Source: CBDCRK01 sp965220955 (GTDB taxonomy: Bacteria > Desulfobacterota > Binatia > Bin18 > CBDCRK01). From it: a stretch of DNA of 64,000 nucleotides. Shown here in pieces: positions 54,002-63,340 of this stretch (positions are counted from its first letter, which is position 1; the number at the start of each line of letters is the position of its first letter). Made by a program: the position numbers and the translations under genes. Location of the stretch: contig CBDCRK010000036.1 of NCBI GenBank assembly GCA_965220955.1, positions 248,001 through 312,000 on the forward strand, in the 5' to 3' direction. The notes beneath the pieces are model-generated. The model made no database searches. It was not told the origin of the DNA and was given only the letters and a program-made list of their open reading frames with translations.

Positions 54002-55045
54002 ATGTTTAGTATCACGGCTTGGTCTCTATATCGTTCCATTGTGTTGGTTGCTACTATTGGCTTATGCCTTTTGTCAGTATCATCAGCCTTTACTCAGTCG
54101 GCCCGCCCCCCTGCTGGTTCGAGGGAGGACCCCAATCGTCCGTACGCTCTTTTCGATCCCAACCTGACATGCGAGCAAGCCCACAAACTCTCACGGCAAG
54201 CCTTGGAACATCTAAGGTTCACACTAAAATCTGACACGCCAACATCTGACAGTGGGTCAAGAGCGATCAAAGGGGTACGAGAAGGACACCTGGATGAAGA
54301 AAACGTCACGGTAACAATTACCTGTGGGGATGACGGTGTGCGTATAGACAGCGACTCAGATCTCCCGCCTTGTGAGCAGGCAAACCGAGTCTCATACCGG
54401 GCAGTGGAACGCCAGGGATTTACTGTGACATCCTTCTCGCCGGCCTCTGACGGTGGGTCAGGGATGGTAAAAGGGGTGCGGGGGGGACCGGAGGGGCAAG
54501 AGTCCGTTACCTTGACGGTCACCTGTGGGGCTGATGCCGTGTTCATAGACACCTCCTCAGAAGACAATCCCCTTCTCTCTAGCGAAGATTTTTACCTGGC
54601 TATTGGGCACTTTCGTCGAGGCTTCTATGCTATGCTTAACGGCATGGCTGAACACCTTCAGCATCAAACCATATCCGAGGTCCAGCCGCAAAATCAGATG
54701 CAGGTAGTGATGAAGCCGCTGGTAGCGTCAGAGGCTCAGTTTGAGTTTGGCACCGACATCATGGAGGTGTTTCCCGTGCGAGTCGAAATCTCCAATACCA
54801 CCAAACTCACTTATGTGTTGGAAGCGGAAAGGATTATGCTACTCACTCCCTCGGGAGACCGAGTGAAGCCTGTAAGTCCGGCCAACGACCAACTTTCGGC
54901 CCAGGCTATTACTAGCCAGACACTGGCCCCTGGAACCAACGTCAAAGGATATCTTTACTACCCACTTGGCTCTTACACCGGAGCTCGCGGTTCCATCACT
55001 GAGGAAAAAAGTCAGGAGCGAGAGGGGTTTGCTATCCAGTTTTAA
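54002..55045 (+). CDS. Exported protein with duplicated Cys-containing module
   Basis: 347 residues with a signal peptide (LVATIGLCLLSVSSAF). Two tandem modules of about 75 residues (LTCEQAHKLSRQALEHLRF ... VTITCGDD and PPCEQANRVSYRAVERQGF ... LTVTCGAD) each hold two Cys that could form a disulfide. A C-terminal domain (QMQVVMKPL ... GTNVKGYLYYPLGSYTGARG) is shared with the next gene. Family not recognised. It sits 44 bp after the TPR gene and is probably in the same operon. Confidence 0.7.
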   Translation: MFSITAWSLYRSIVLVATIGLCLLSVSSAFTQSARPPAGSREDPNRPYALFDPNLTCEQAHKLSRQALEHLRFTLKSDTPTSDSGSRAIKGVREGHLDEENVTVTITCGDDGVRIDSDSDLPPCEQANRVSYRAVERQGFTVTSFSPASDGGSGMVKGVRGGPEGQESVTLTVTCGADAVFIDTSSEDNPLLSSEDFYLAIGHFRRGFYAMLNGMAEHLQHQTISEVQPQNQMQVVMKPLVASEAQFEFGTDIMEVFPVRVEISNTTKLTYVLEAERIMLLTPSGDRVKPVSPANDQLSAQAITSQTLAPGTNVKGYLYYPLGSYTGARGSITEEKSQEREGFAIQF

Positions 55046-55096
55046 CCCGAGCAGGTCGAACCAAACCACGGAGAGGTAGATTTAGAAGAATTATAT

Positions 55097-55876
55097 ATGA
55101 GCAAGGCATATAGTCCTCTCCAGATAATCTGTGCAGGTGTTTTGATAGCAACGCTGGCTAGCTGTGCGGCTGTGCCTATGCCCTCGCCGGCAAGACAGTC
55201 TTTTGCTATTCATGAGACTGACCTGACCTGTGACCAAGCCAACAGGATCTCATATCGGGTGCTTGAACAGTTAGGCTATGAGGTTAGGGCGTTCACTCCA
55301 GCTTCGGCTGGCGGGAAAGGAGTGGTCAGAGGAGCCAGAGCAAGACCGATAGGGGAGGATTGGGCTTCAGCTTGGATCTCCTGTGGTGGCGACGGTATCC
55401 ACGTTACCGCCGATGGTAGCGGCGGTCTTATGGCCATGAACGTACAGTTTTCCCAGTCCTTTTATAGCCGCTTCAAAGGTCATGTTGAAGCGGCTCGGCG
55501 GGGAGAGGAGCCTAAAGCCCAAGGCCAAATGCAAATAGTGATGGAACCCTTGATTGGCCTAAAAGCCAAACTGGAGTTTGGCACTGAGGTTACTGGGATT
55601 TTTCCGGTACGAGTCGAGGTCTCCAACACCACTAACCGTACTTATGTATTGGATGCAGAGCAGATGATGCTCCGTACTTCCTCGGGAGACCGGGTGAAGC
55701 CCTTGAGTGAAGGGAATGGTACCTTTCCCGCCAGAGCCCTCACCAGTCAGACCGTGGCTCCAGGGACCAACATCAAGGCGTATCTTTATTATCCACCCGG
55801 CTCTTACACTGGTGCCAGGGGCTCTATTGTAGAGAAAGAGAGCCAGGAACGAGAAGGGTTTGATGTTCAGTTCTGA
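55097..55876 (+). CDS. Lipoprotein paralogue of the preceding gene
   Basis: 259 residues. Signal peptide with lipobox LASC, one Cys-containing module (LTCDQANRISYRVLEQLGY ... AWISCGGD), and the shared C-terminal domain (QMQIVMEPL, FPVRVEVSNTTNRTYVL, GTNIKAYLYYPPGSYTGARG), about 60-70% similar by eye to the preceding protein. The pair arose by duplication. One copy is lipid-anchored and the other appears soluble with an extra module. Confidence 0.7.
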   Translation: MSKAYSPLQIICAGVLIATLASCAAVPMPSPARQSFAIHETDLTCDQANRISYRVLEQLGYEVRAFTPASAGGKGVVRGARARPIGEDWASAWISCGGDGIHVTADGSGGLMAMNVQFSQSFYSRFKGHVEAARRGEEPKAQGQMQIVMEPLIGLKAKLEFGTEVTGIFPVRVEVSNTTNRTYVLDAEQMMLRTSSGDRVKPLSEGNGTFPARALTSQTVAPGTNIKAYLYYPPGSYTGARGSIVEKESQEREGFDVQF

Positions 55877-55880
55877 CCTC

Positions 55881-56140
55881 TCACAATACTCCCTTGAGCA
55901 GCGCCTTAGCTTCTTTCAAGTCCGCCGTATCAAACCCTTTGGTAAACCAGCCATAGATTTCTGCCAGTATCTGTTGGGCTTCTTTTTCCTTGCCCTGGCT
56001 CTGCCACAGCTCATCACTGCCCGCAACTCCAATGATTTCGCACCCTGGTGGCGGGTAATATCGATAGCCTGATGAAAGCATTCTTCTGCCTCTGATATCT
56101 CTTCATTTGGGAAATGAACCCGGCTAAACTCTGTTACCAA
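55881..56140 (-). pseudogene. C-terminal remnant of an ATPase/adenylate-cyclase TPR regulator
   Basis: In two minus-strand frames the region encodes EAEECFHQAIDITRHQGAKS and then LWQSQGKEKEAQQILAEIYG, WFTKGFDTADLKEAKALL, the typical C-terminal end of large cyclase/AAA-ATPase-TPR regulators. A frameshift near 56015 separates the two parts and the N-terminal portion is missing. Together with the 45.5 kb TPR fragment it shows that a gene of this type has fragmented in the region. Confidence 0.7.
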
Positions 56141-56328
56141 AGCAGAGGGAAAAAGCTTGCAGTGTAAGTAGATGCAGAGTAAAAGAAAGCTTGATAGAGA
56201 TTAGGGCTTCAGAAGGATCCCCAAATGTGTGTCAAGGAGACATTTTTCGCTATGCTGCTACCATACCAGAAAGTCAGGCGTCCGTTGTTTCCGTTGGATG
56301 ATATTTAATTTGTAAAAGGAGGGATTTG

Positions 56329-57513
56329 ATGTACAACGGCTACAAGTTTATTGACAGTGACGCCCATATTCTGGAACCGGCGGACATGTTCGAGAAGTAC
56401 CTGGAGCCCAAGTTCCGCTCGGAGATGCCCCGCGCCTGGACGGACTACCAGGGGGATCCCCTAGGCTTTGGTACTGAGATCGTCATCCCGTCAGCGCTTG
56501 GAGGCGAATATGTTATGCCTTTTGGCCGCGACCCCCTGGATAATGGGGAGCTAGCCCTAGGCGATCCAGGCACACGGCTAATCCTACCAGGGAACGACGA
56601 AGCGTACGCCGACTTCGCCAGCAAGGGCTTTCCTCCAGAGATGTACAAGTTGGCAATGGAGCGCACCGGCATCGACTATATGATCGTCTACCCAACGGTA
56701 GGCTTATACACCACAGCCGTTCCCAAGCTCGACGCAGCCACAGCGGCGGCCTACCGCCGGGCGTATAACAACTGGCTTCACGACTTCTGCTCTGCCGCAG
56801 GGGGGCGGGTCTTTGGCGCTGCCTCCGTTGATCTGCGAGACCCGGTGGAAGCAGCTAAGGAGGCTCGCCGATGCGTCAAGGAGTTTGACTTCAAGGCGGT
56901 TCATATTAACCCAACGCCAGTCGGGGATCATCGTTTGTACGATGAGTTCTTTGAGCCGTTGTGGAATAGGTTGGAGGAGCTTGATATCCCGCTCGGGGTC
57001 CATGTGGCGGCAGGAAACGCTGCAGACGAGATGCTCTATTATTATCTCCCAAGGCTGAGGTCCGCCCAGGGAACCGTTGCCTTTACCATCGGGAACATGA
57101 TCGCTAGCGCCGCCCTAATTATGGGAGGGGTGCTCGAACGACATCCCAAACTGAGGGTGGTGCACCTGGAATCGGGAGCCGGCTGGGCCGCCTTCTGGTT
57201 AGACCGTCTGGGCGCGGGGGTACAAGGCGGCTTCCGGGGTTTGGAGATGCCTGGCCTGAAGCTGCACCCGATCGAATACTTCCAGCGACAGTGCTATATC
57301 TCTGCCGACCAGGACGACCCGGGGATCAAGCAAGTGATAGAAGTCCTAGGCAATGACAACATTGTCACTGCTACAGACTTTAGCCACCCGGAAGGGCGGC
57401 GGTACGCTTGGGCTGCTGAGGAGCTTCTGGGATTGTCAGGAATTTCGGATGAGAGCAAGCGCAAGGTTATGTGGGATAATGCACTCAAACTCTACCCCAT
57501 TAAGCTAGACTAA
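56329..57513 (+). CDS. ACMSD-type amidohydrolase / decarboxylase
   Basis: 394 residues from ATG 56329 (RBS AAAGGAGGG); the in-frame TTG at 56326 is less likely. The TIM-barrel metal-dependent hydrolase pattern is complete: FIDSDAHILEP (metal-binding DxH), DYMIVYPTVG, FKAVHINPTPVGDHRLYD, PLGVHVAAGN with a metal His, LRVVHLESGAGW, and VTATDFSHPEG with the catalytic Asp. Members decarboxylate or hydrolyse aromatic-derived acids. The ORF is intact, in contrast to the related broken gene at 9966-11059. Confidence 0.88.
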   Translation: MYNGYKFIDSDAHILEPADMFEKYLEPKFRSEMPRAWTDYQGDPLGFGTEIVIPSALGGEYVMPFGRDPLDNGELALGDPGTRLILPGNDEAYADFASKGFPPEMYKLAMERTGIDYMIVYPTVGLYTTAVPKLDAATAAAYRRAYNNWLHDFCSAAGGRVFGAASVDLRDPVEAAKEARRCVKEFDFKAVHINPTPVGDHRLYDEFFEPLWNRLEELDIPLGVHVAAGNAADEMLYYYLPRLRSAQGTVAFTIGNMIASAALIMGGVLERHPKLRVVHLESGAGWAAFWLDRLGAGVQGGFRGLEMPGLKLHPIEYFQRQCYISADQDDPGIKQVIEVLGNDNIVTATDFSHPEGRRYAWAAEELLGLSGISDESKRKVMWDNALKLYPIKLD

Positions 57514-57526
57514 AGGAGGCTATACT

Positions 57527-58114
57527 ATGGCAAACCCTGTAGATCCCAATGAGGTCCGTCTCACAGGAGAGAACTCTTTTATCCGACTCAGTCAAGAGGA
57601 GGGTAATCCTGTAACAACTCAGGTCAGCCATTGGCGGATTCTGTTTTCACCTGCTGGCCCTGGACACGTCCTCTTCTTGCAGAGTGAACTAACAGACAAC
57701 CAGGTTAGAATCTACTCCGATAACATAGCACTGACCCGCTGGTTACAAGGAGAGATCGAGCCAGGAATTAATCCTAGCTTTGCCGATGAGAGCCTGGCAG
57801 TAACCGAAGCGACCTTTTCCAGGCACGGCGATGTTCGCTCTTTTTTTACGGAGAAGGTTGCCTCCCGGGACGTGGAGATTTCCCTGACTTGGTACGATTT
57901 TGGCGAGCCATTCCTGATCCATTTTGAACCGGGTAGCCTCGGCGAAGGCCACCCTCATGGCGTTTACAGCGTCTTGACTCCGGCAAACAAGGCCCAGCTG
58001 GTCGTCAATGGAAAAGTAGCCCAGGGCCAGCCCTTTTCTATGGATATAGGCGGGCACGCGGGTAGCTCCTGCTCTTTGGCCTGGTCAGAAACATGGGTAA
58101 GACCCCGCTCCTAA
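57527..58114 (+). CDS. Conserved-looking protein of unknown function downstream of the amidohydrolase
   Basis: 195 residues without a signal peptide. Beta-rich, with WRILFSPAGPGHVLFLQSEL, a SLTWYDFGEPFLIHFEPG segment and a His/Gly-rich C-terminal part (EGHPHGVYSVL). It follows the amidohydrolase by 13 bp with RBS AAAGGAGGC, so they form an operon. I do not recognise the family. Confidence 0.65.
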   Translation: MANPVDPNEVRLTGENSFIRLSQEEGNPVTTQVSHWRILFSPAGPGHVLFLQSELTDNQVRIYSDNIALTRWLQGEIEPGINPSFADESLAVTEATFSRHGDVRSFFTEKVASRDVEISLTWYDFGEPFLIHFEPGSLGEGHPHGVYSVLTPANKAQLVVNGKVAQGQPFSMDIGGHAGSSCSLAWSETWVRPRS

Positions 58115-58200
58115 AGCTTTTCTGTACCAAAAAAATGGTAGGGTGCTAGCTCCACACACTATGGGGTTATTTCACTACAGCCCAAGAAAGGAGGAGAGCC

Positions 58201-58677
58201 GTGGTTCACAAACGGGCGATTTTCGTGTTCGCCGCAGCCGCCTTTTTCCTGGCTTTATCGGTTGCACACAGCCAGGACCTCAAGGCTTTACAAGCAAGTT
58301 TCGAAGCAAATGTAGGGGCGCTCAACTCGCTCAACCCCAATGCCTTTGTCTCATCAGCCCACAACGGAATAGTTCTAGTGGGGACTCTCTCGCCTTTCCC
58401 CGTGAGTGGAAAAGATAAGCTTCAGCAGGTAGTAGAACAGTACCTTAGCACTAATGAACGCGTAACCTTTACACTGGTCAATCCCCAGTTTCGCGTTGCT
58501 GGTACTACCGGGATTGCCTGGGGTCATTACAGTCTGACAAATAAACCCAAGGAAGGCCCCTTGGAGTACACCCACGGACGCTATACCTATACGTATACAA
58601 ACATAGATGGAAAGTGGGCCCTGGTAGCTATGCACTTCTCACCGCTCCAGCCCACCTACTATATGACTTTTCAATGA
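58201..58677 (+). CDS. Exported SnoaL-like (NTF2-fold) protein, copy 1
   Basis: 158 residues, GTG start with AAAGGAGGAGAGCC upstream. Signal peptide (FVFAAAAFFLALSVAHS) and an NTF2-like alpha+beta domain (ALNSLNPNAFVSSAHNGIVL, TLVNPQFRVAGTTGIAWGHY, DGKWALVAMHFSP). Such DUF4440/SnoaL-like domains bind small ligands or act as enzymes. It is followed after 3 bp by a paralogue, making a tandem duplication. Confidence 0.72.
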   Translation: MVHKRAIFVFAAAAFFLALSVAHSQDLKALQASFEANVGALNSLNPNAFVSSAHNGIVLVGTLSPFPVSGKDKLQQVVEQYLSTNERVTFTLVNPQFRVAGTTGIAWGHYSLTNKPKEGPLEYTHGRYTYTYTNIDGKWALVAMHFSPLQPTYYMTFQ

Positions 58678-58680
58678 GGA

Positions 58681-59166
58681 ATGCTTATGATCTACCGACG
58701 AGTGATTTTTCTGTGGGCCACGGTTATTTTCCTTTGTCTTTCACCGGCTGGCTATGGCCAAGACCTGGAGGATCTCAAAGCAAGTTTTAAAGCCGAGATA
58801 GAGGCGCTCGACTCACGTAGCCTCGACACCGCCCTTGCCCAGGCCCACGACGAAATAGTTCTATTCAGCCTTTTCTCACCTTTCCCAGTGAGTGGAAAGG
58901 ATGCGTTTAGGCAGGCTCTCCAGGAGTACTTTGCTAATTATGATGAGGCAACTTTCATACCGGTCAATCCCCAATTTCGTATTGCTGGCACCACCGGGAT
59001 TGCCTGGGGTTACTACCAGCTTTCGGCCAAACTAAAGGATGGTCCGTCAGGCTACTTTCATGGCCGTTACCTGTTCACATATACCCAGTCAGATGGGAAG
59101 TGGCTCATTATAAGCATGCACGTCTCCCCACTTTCGGCGGCCACTGTGCAGCACCCGCCCCTGTAA
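58681..59166 (+). CDS. Exported SnoaL-like (NTF2-fold) protein, copy 2
   Basis: 161 residues. ATG 58681 is used here; an ATG two codons later is equally possible. Signal peptide (VIFLWATVIFLCLSPAGYG) and the same domain as copy 1 (ALDSRSLDTALAQAHDEIVL, PVNPQFRIAGTTGIAWGYY, DGKWLIISMHVSP). About 50% identical by eye to copy 1. The RBS lies at the end of the upstream gene. Confidence 0.72.
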   Translation: MLMIYRRVIFLWATVIFLCLSPAGYGQDLEDLKASFKAEIEALDSRSLDTALAQAHDEIVLFSLFSPFPVSGKDAFRQALQEYFANYDEATFIPVNPQFRIAGTTGIAWGYYQLSAKLKDGPSGYFHGRYLFTYTQSDGKWLIISMHVSPLSAATVQHPPL

Positions 59167-59220
59167 GGATTTCCATCCGGTAGGCTAATCCTAGCCCTAA
59201 CTCTTTGCGGAGAAAGGGAC

Positions 59221-59784
59221 ATGGCCATAGCGCAAACCATCAAGATCTACTTGGTCCGTCATGGCCATGCGAGGGCCGGATTTGCTGAAGCACAAGATCC
59301 CGGCCTGGACAATGTTGGGCGGGCACAAGCTCAGGCTATTGCCAAAGAGCTGGGCCCACTGGGTCCGCTACCGCTGGTAACAAGCCCGTTAAAGCGTGCC
59401 CGCGAAACAGCGATGGCTTTTGAGGCTCTGTGGGGGCTCAAGGCCCGAATCGAACCAGCCGTGGCTGAAATACCTTCGCCAACTGAGGATCTACAAGCGC
59501 GAGCAGCCTGGCTGCGTCAGGCCATGCGGGGCGGCTGGAACGTCCTGCCAGCGGCTTATCACAACTGGCGGAACGGGGTTGCTACCGCCTTGATAGCATT
59601 TACAACCACAACTGTGGTCACAACTCATTTCGTGGCCATCAATGCTGCCGTAAGCGTGGCAACGGATAACGACCGGATGATCTGCTTTGAACCTGACTAT
59701 TGTTCCTGTACCGTGTTGGAGGTGGTGGATGGTAAGCTTCATGTTGCCGAACTCGGACGCCAACGTGAAACCCAGGTCCACTAA
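59221..59784 (+). CDS. Histidine phosphatase (SixA/phosphoglycerate-mutase superfamily)
   Basis: 187 residues. The catalytic Arg13-His14-Gly15 motif (LVRHGHARAG), Arg in SPLKRARETA, Glu in AVAEIPSP and the second His in VVTTHFVAIN form the expected active site. It is short, like SixA and related phosphohistidine or small-metabolite phosphatases. The substrate is not predictable. No close operon partner; the next gene is 106 bp away. Confidence 0.85.
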   Translation: MAIAQTIKIYLVRHGHARAGFAEAQDPGLDNVGRAQAQAIAKELGPLGPLPLVTSPLKRARETAMAFEALWGLKARIEPAVAEIPSPTEDLQARAAWLRQAMRGGWNVLPAAYHNWRNGVATALIAFTTTTVVTTHFVAINAAVSVATDNDRMICFEPDYCSCTVLEVVDGKLHVAELGRQRETQVH

Positions 59785-59890
59785 CCTACCACTCCAGCTA
59801 CGCCCTTGCACTATACGGCAGGGAATGCTTGAACAAGGGCCATAAAAGAAATCACCCGAATAAACAACAACCCTTAGGAGGAGGGTCCTG

Positions 59891-60961
59891 ATGACCACAG
59901 CTGCAGCCGTGACTATGACAACAGAGGCCGTGCCCGTTCTTGACCAGCATCGCTTCGATGAGGCCCAGCTCGAACGTTACATGCTTGCTTATATCGAGGG
60001 CTTCACTGCGCCGCTGGCGGTCAAGCAGGTGCAGAGCGGTATGTCTAACCCAACCTTCATCCTTACCGATGGGGCTGGCAAGCGCTATGTGCTGCGCAAA
60101 AAACCCCCCGGCAAACTACTTCCCTCAGCACATGCGGTGGACCGTGAATTCCGTGTGATTTCCGCATTGTGGCCAACCGATGTGCCAGTGGCCAAAGGGC
60201 TGATGTTGTGCGAAGACCCCTCTGTCATCGGCACCTCCTTTTACCTCATGAACTTTATTGAGGGGCGCGTGATACATATCTATTCGCTGCCGGAGATGGA
60301 GCCAGCGGAGAGGCAGGCGACCTATGAGGCCATGATCGAGGCTCTGGCTAAGCTCCACAGAGTGAATTATCAAGCTGTGGGCCTTGAGGATTATGGGCGG
60401 GTTGGCGGTTACATGGCCCGCCAGGTCAACCGCTGGTCCAAGCAATATGAAGCCAGCAAGACCGATGATCTGCTGGAGATGGATAAGCTCATGGCCTGGC
60501 TACCAGAGCATCTGCCGGACGACAGCGAGACCACTATTGTCCATGGCGATTACCGCTTGGAGAATCTCATTTTCCACCCAACTGAGCCGCAAGTCCTGGC
60601 GGTAACGGATTGGGAGCTGAGCACATTGGGTGCGCCGCTTGCGGATCTAGCCTATAATTGTCTACCTTTTTATATCCCGGACGCAGAGCGAGGCGATATC
60701 ACCAATCTCGATTATGCCAGTTACGGTATTCTCTCTGAGGAAGAGTGTGTTGCCCGATATTGCCAGCAAACAGGGCGCAAGGAGATCAAGAACTGGAACT
60801 TCTACATTGTGTTCTCTCTATTCCGGCTGGCCGCGATTGTCCAGGGCGTTTACAAGCGTGGACTCGACGGCAATGCTAGCTCACCCGAAGCGCTCACCCG
60901 TGGGGAAAAGTGCCGGGAGCTCTCAATCGCCGCCTGGGCCCTAGTAGAGAGAGGGCTTTAA
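59891..60961 (+). CDS. APH/ACAD10-like phosphotransferase
   Basis: 356 residues of the aminoglycoside-phosphotransferase-like kinase fold: the Lys of YVLRKKPPG, the catalytic loop HGDYRLEN (His218, Asp220, Asn225) and the metal Asp in VTDWELSTLG. The sequence is close to the kinase half of ACAD10/ACAD11-type proteins, which phosphorylate hydroxyacyl-CoA for dehydration. RBS TTAGGAGGAGGG is strong. No acyl-CoA dehydrogenase gene is adjacent. Confidence 0.87.
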   Translation: MTTAAAVTMTTEAVPVLDQHRFDEAQLERYMLAYIEGFTAPLAVKQVQSGMSNPTFILTDGAGKRYVLRKKPPGKLLPSAHAVDREFRVISALWPTDVPVAKGLMLCEDPSVIGTSFYLMNFIEGRVIHIYSLPEMEPAERQATYEAMIEALAKLHRVNYQAVGLEDYGRVGGYMARQVNRWSKQYEASKTDDLLEMDKLMAWLPEHLPDDSETTIVHGDYRLENLIFHPTEPQVLAVTDWELSTLGAPLADLAYNCLPFYIPDAERGDITNLDYASYGILSEEECVARYCQQTGRKEIKNWNFYIVFSLFRLAAIVQGVYKRGLDGNASSPEALTRGEKCRELSIAAWALVERGL

Positions 60962-61302
60962 AGTGGTAAGTGTTGTCAAACTGAAAAACCCAATGATGGG
61001 TCAGCGCATGAACACAAAAAGGATAGCCCCGTGCCTCAATGAGTCTTCCTCTGTACCAATCTCATTTCGCTGACGCTCAGAATGACAAAAACGCAATTTG
61101 TGACCACTCGTAGTACAAATGGGCATTCTAGATTCTCTTTAAGCGAAGCATCAGTGAACGAATAAATACCAATGCAGATTAAAAAAGAAACAACATAATA
61201 TCCTGGGAAACAAGAATTTTTCACCTCTGAACCAAGGGGTTGCTAATCCGAACTTAAGATCGTACAACCATTACCGAATAAAAAAAGAGACAGATATTGC
61301 TC
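60962..61302. other. Intergenic region before rpoD
   Basis: About 340 bp with no gene. It includes TTTCGCTGACGCTCAGAATG (61067-61086), which resembles a dispersed repeat type common in bacterial genomes, and an AT-rich stretch before the rpoD promoter. Confidence 0.5.
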
Positions 61303-61331
61303 TTGACTTCGGGTAGGCATATCCCTAGGAT
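61303..61331 (+). promoter_or_regulatory. Sigma-70 promoter of rpoD
   Basis: TTGACT (61303-61308), 17-bp spacer, TAGGAT (61326-61331). It lies about 210 bp upstream of the rpoD start codon, giving a long leader. Confidence 0.6.
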
Positions 61332-61543
61332 GGGGTCGATTTACATCCTCAAGGAGATCTTGATTCTTCTGGGGGAGCCTTCCTAATTTATAAGTCTGAT
61401 AACCTTGCGCAGGCTGAGTAACAGCAATCCTGGAAAGACCAACGTCCTCCTTTCATCCCGAAAGATTTGTCTGGAGGGGGAAGGGAAGAAGGAATAATTC
61501 CACGGGGACACCTTTTTTGCTTAGGAAAGGGACACTGGCATCC

Positions 61544-63313
61544 ATGGAAAAGAGAAAAGACGTGCATGCTCGCATCTTTACAGTGAGCCAGGAAGAAGGT
61601 TTCCTCCCTTCTCCACAAACTAATCATCCTCTTTCACCAGAGGTTTCCCCTACCGAGGATATTGATGGTGTGATCTCTATCCTTGAAGAGATAGACATTG
61701 GACCCGTTGATACCCTTGACGAAGAGAGCCTTAATTTAGAAACACCCAAGCGTAAGGAGGAATGGGAAGAGGAGGTTAAGGTTGACGAAGAACCTACTAC
61801 TGGAGACACGTCTGACCCGGTGCGGATGTACCTTCAGGAGATGGGACATATTCCTCTCTTAAGTCGCGAGGAAGAGGTTGTCATTGCCAAAGAGATGGAG
61901 ATCGGTGAGAAGGAGGTCCGCCAAGAGGTTTTCTCGGCTCCTCTTGCCTTGCGGTATGTCATCTCTGTCGGAGAAAAGCTCAAGCGGGGAGAGCTTGAGG
62001 CCCGTCATCTTTTCGGTGACGATGAAGAAGAAGTAGAAGCATCAGAAAGGGAGGATCCGCGAGCAGAATTTTTCTTAAGCCGCATGGGGTTACTCAAGAG
62101 GCTTGCTGCAGATTGGGAGCGTATGGAGAAACTGCGCCGAAAAAGATTACCTGTTAAAGAGCGCGAGCGAGCAGCCAAAAAGATTGTTGATGTTCGCGAG
62201 CGCATCCAGGTGGCACTCAGTAGCCTGCAGATCGGGCGCCGGCATATCACTGTAGTGGCTGAGAAACTCAAGGGGATTGGTGACTTACTTAATCATTACC
62301 ATCGGTTAATCCGTCAACAGGAAGAGCGCCTAGGCATGAAGACAAGCGATATTATGTCACAGGCCCGCTTGCTTAAGACCGGTGGGCACAGGGCCGCTCG
62401 TCTGGCGGTACAGCTCAAACGAACCAGGATCGATCAGATACTCAAAGCGATGGACACAATACAGACCGCTCGGAAAGAAATCCACACGGTCGAGAAGGAG
62501 TTGGAGACTTCGACCGAGGAACTTCATCGGTCTCTCGATATCATCCGCAGAGGAGAAGACAAGGCGCAAGAGGGTAAAAGACGTTTAATCGAAGCCAACC
62601 TGCGCCTGGTAGTGAGCATCGCCAAGAGGTATGTCAACCGAGGCCTAGGATTTTTGGACTTAATTCAAGAGGGAAACATCGGGCTAATGCGGGCGGTGGA
62701 AAAGTTTGAATACCAGCGTGGATACAAATTCTCCACTTACGCCACCTGGTGGATCCGGCAATCAGTCTCCCGAGCCATTGCTGATCAAGCCCGCACTATC
62801 CGCATTCCTGTCCACATGATTGAAACCATTAATAAAGTTTTGCGCACCTCGCGTTACCTCGTCCAGCAGCTTGGCCGAGAGCCCAACCCGGAAGAGATTG
62901 CCATACAGATGGAAGTACCGGTCGACAAGGTTCGCAAGGTGCTGAAGATTGTCAAGGAACCAGTCTCATTGGAGACCCCGATTGGGGATGACGAGGAGAG
63001 CTCCTTAGGGGACTTTGTAGAGGATCGACAAACCCTATCACCGGCGGATGCGGCCATGGCTTTAAGCTTGGAGCACCAAACCCGCAAGGTGCTAGCCACA
63101 TTAACCCCCCGAGAGGAACAGATCTTACGCATGCGCTTTGGTATTGGTGAGAAAATCGACTACACCCTAGAAGAGGTGGGTCAGCGCTTTGCAGTGACCC
63201 GCGAGCGGATCCGTCAGATCGAGGCCAAGGCTTTGCGCAAGCTCCGCAATCCCGCCCGGGCTAAAAGCTTGGAGGCATTTGTTGATGGGGTAATCTCTTT
63301 TGCCCATCGATAG
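61544..63313 (+). CDS. rpoD: Primary RNA polymerase sigma factor (sigma-70)
   Basis: 589 residues from ATG 61544; an in-frame TTG at 61517 would add nine. The order is a short acidic N-terminus, region 1.2 (SDPVRMYLQEMGHIPLLSRE), a non-conserved region, regions 2.1-2.4 (RLIEANLRLVVSIAKRYVNR, GFLDLIQEGNIGLMRAVEKF, STYATWWIRQSVSRAI), region 3, and region 4.2 helix-turn-helix (LEEVGQRFAVTRERIRQIEA). The region 2.4 and 4.2 motifs predict recognition of TATAAT and TTGACA, which agrees with the promoters found in the window. dnaG is not adjacent here. Confidence 0.95.
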   Translation: MEKRKDVHARIFTVSQEEGFLPSPQTNHPLSPEVSPTEDIDGVISILEEIDIGPVDTLDEESLNLETPKRKEEWEEEVKVDEEPTTGDTSDPVRMYLQEMGHIPLLSREEEVVIAKEMEIGEKEVRQEVFSAPLALRYVISVGEKLKRGELEARHLFGDDEEEVEASEREDPRAEFFLSRMGLLKRLAADWERMEKLRRKRLPVKERERAAKKIVDVRERIQVALSSLQIGRRHITVVAEKLKGIGDLLNHYHRLIRQQEERLGMKTSDIMSQARLLKTGGHRAARLAVQLKRTRIDQILKAMDTIQTARKEIHTVEKELETSTEELHRSLDIIRRGEDKAQEGKRRLIEANLRLVVSIAKRYVNRGLGFLDLIQEGNIGLMRAVEKFEYQRGYKFSTYATWWIRQSVSRAIADQARTIRIPVHMIETINKVLRTSRYLVQQLGREPNPEEIAIQMEVPVDKVRKVLKIVKEPVSLETPIGDDEESSLGDFVEDRQTLSPADAAMALSLEHQTRKVLATLTPREEQILRMRFGIGEKIDYTLEEVGQRFAVTRERIRQIEAKALRKLRNPARAKSLEAFVDGVISFAHR

Positions 63314-63340
63314 GGATGATCCATTGTGAAGGAGGAGATT

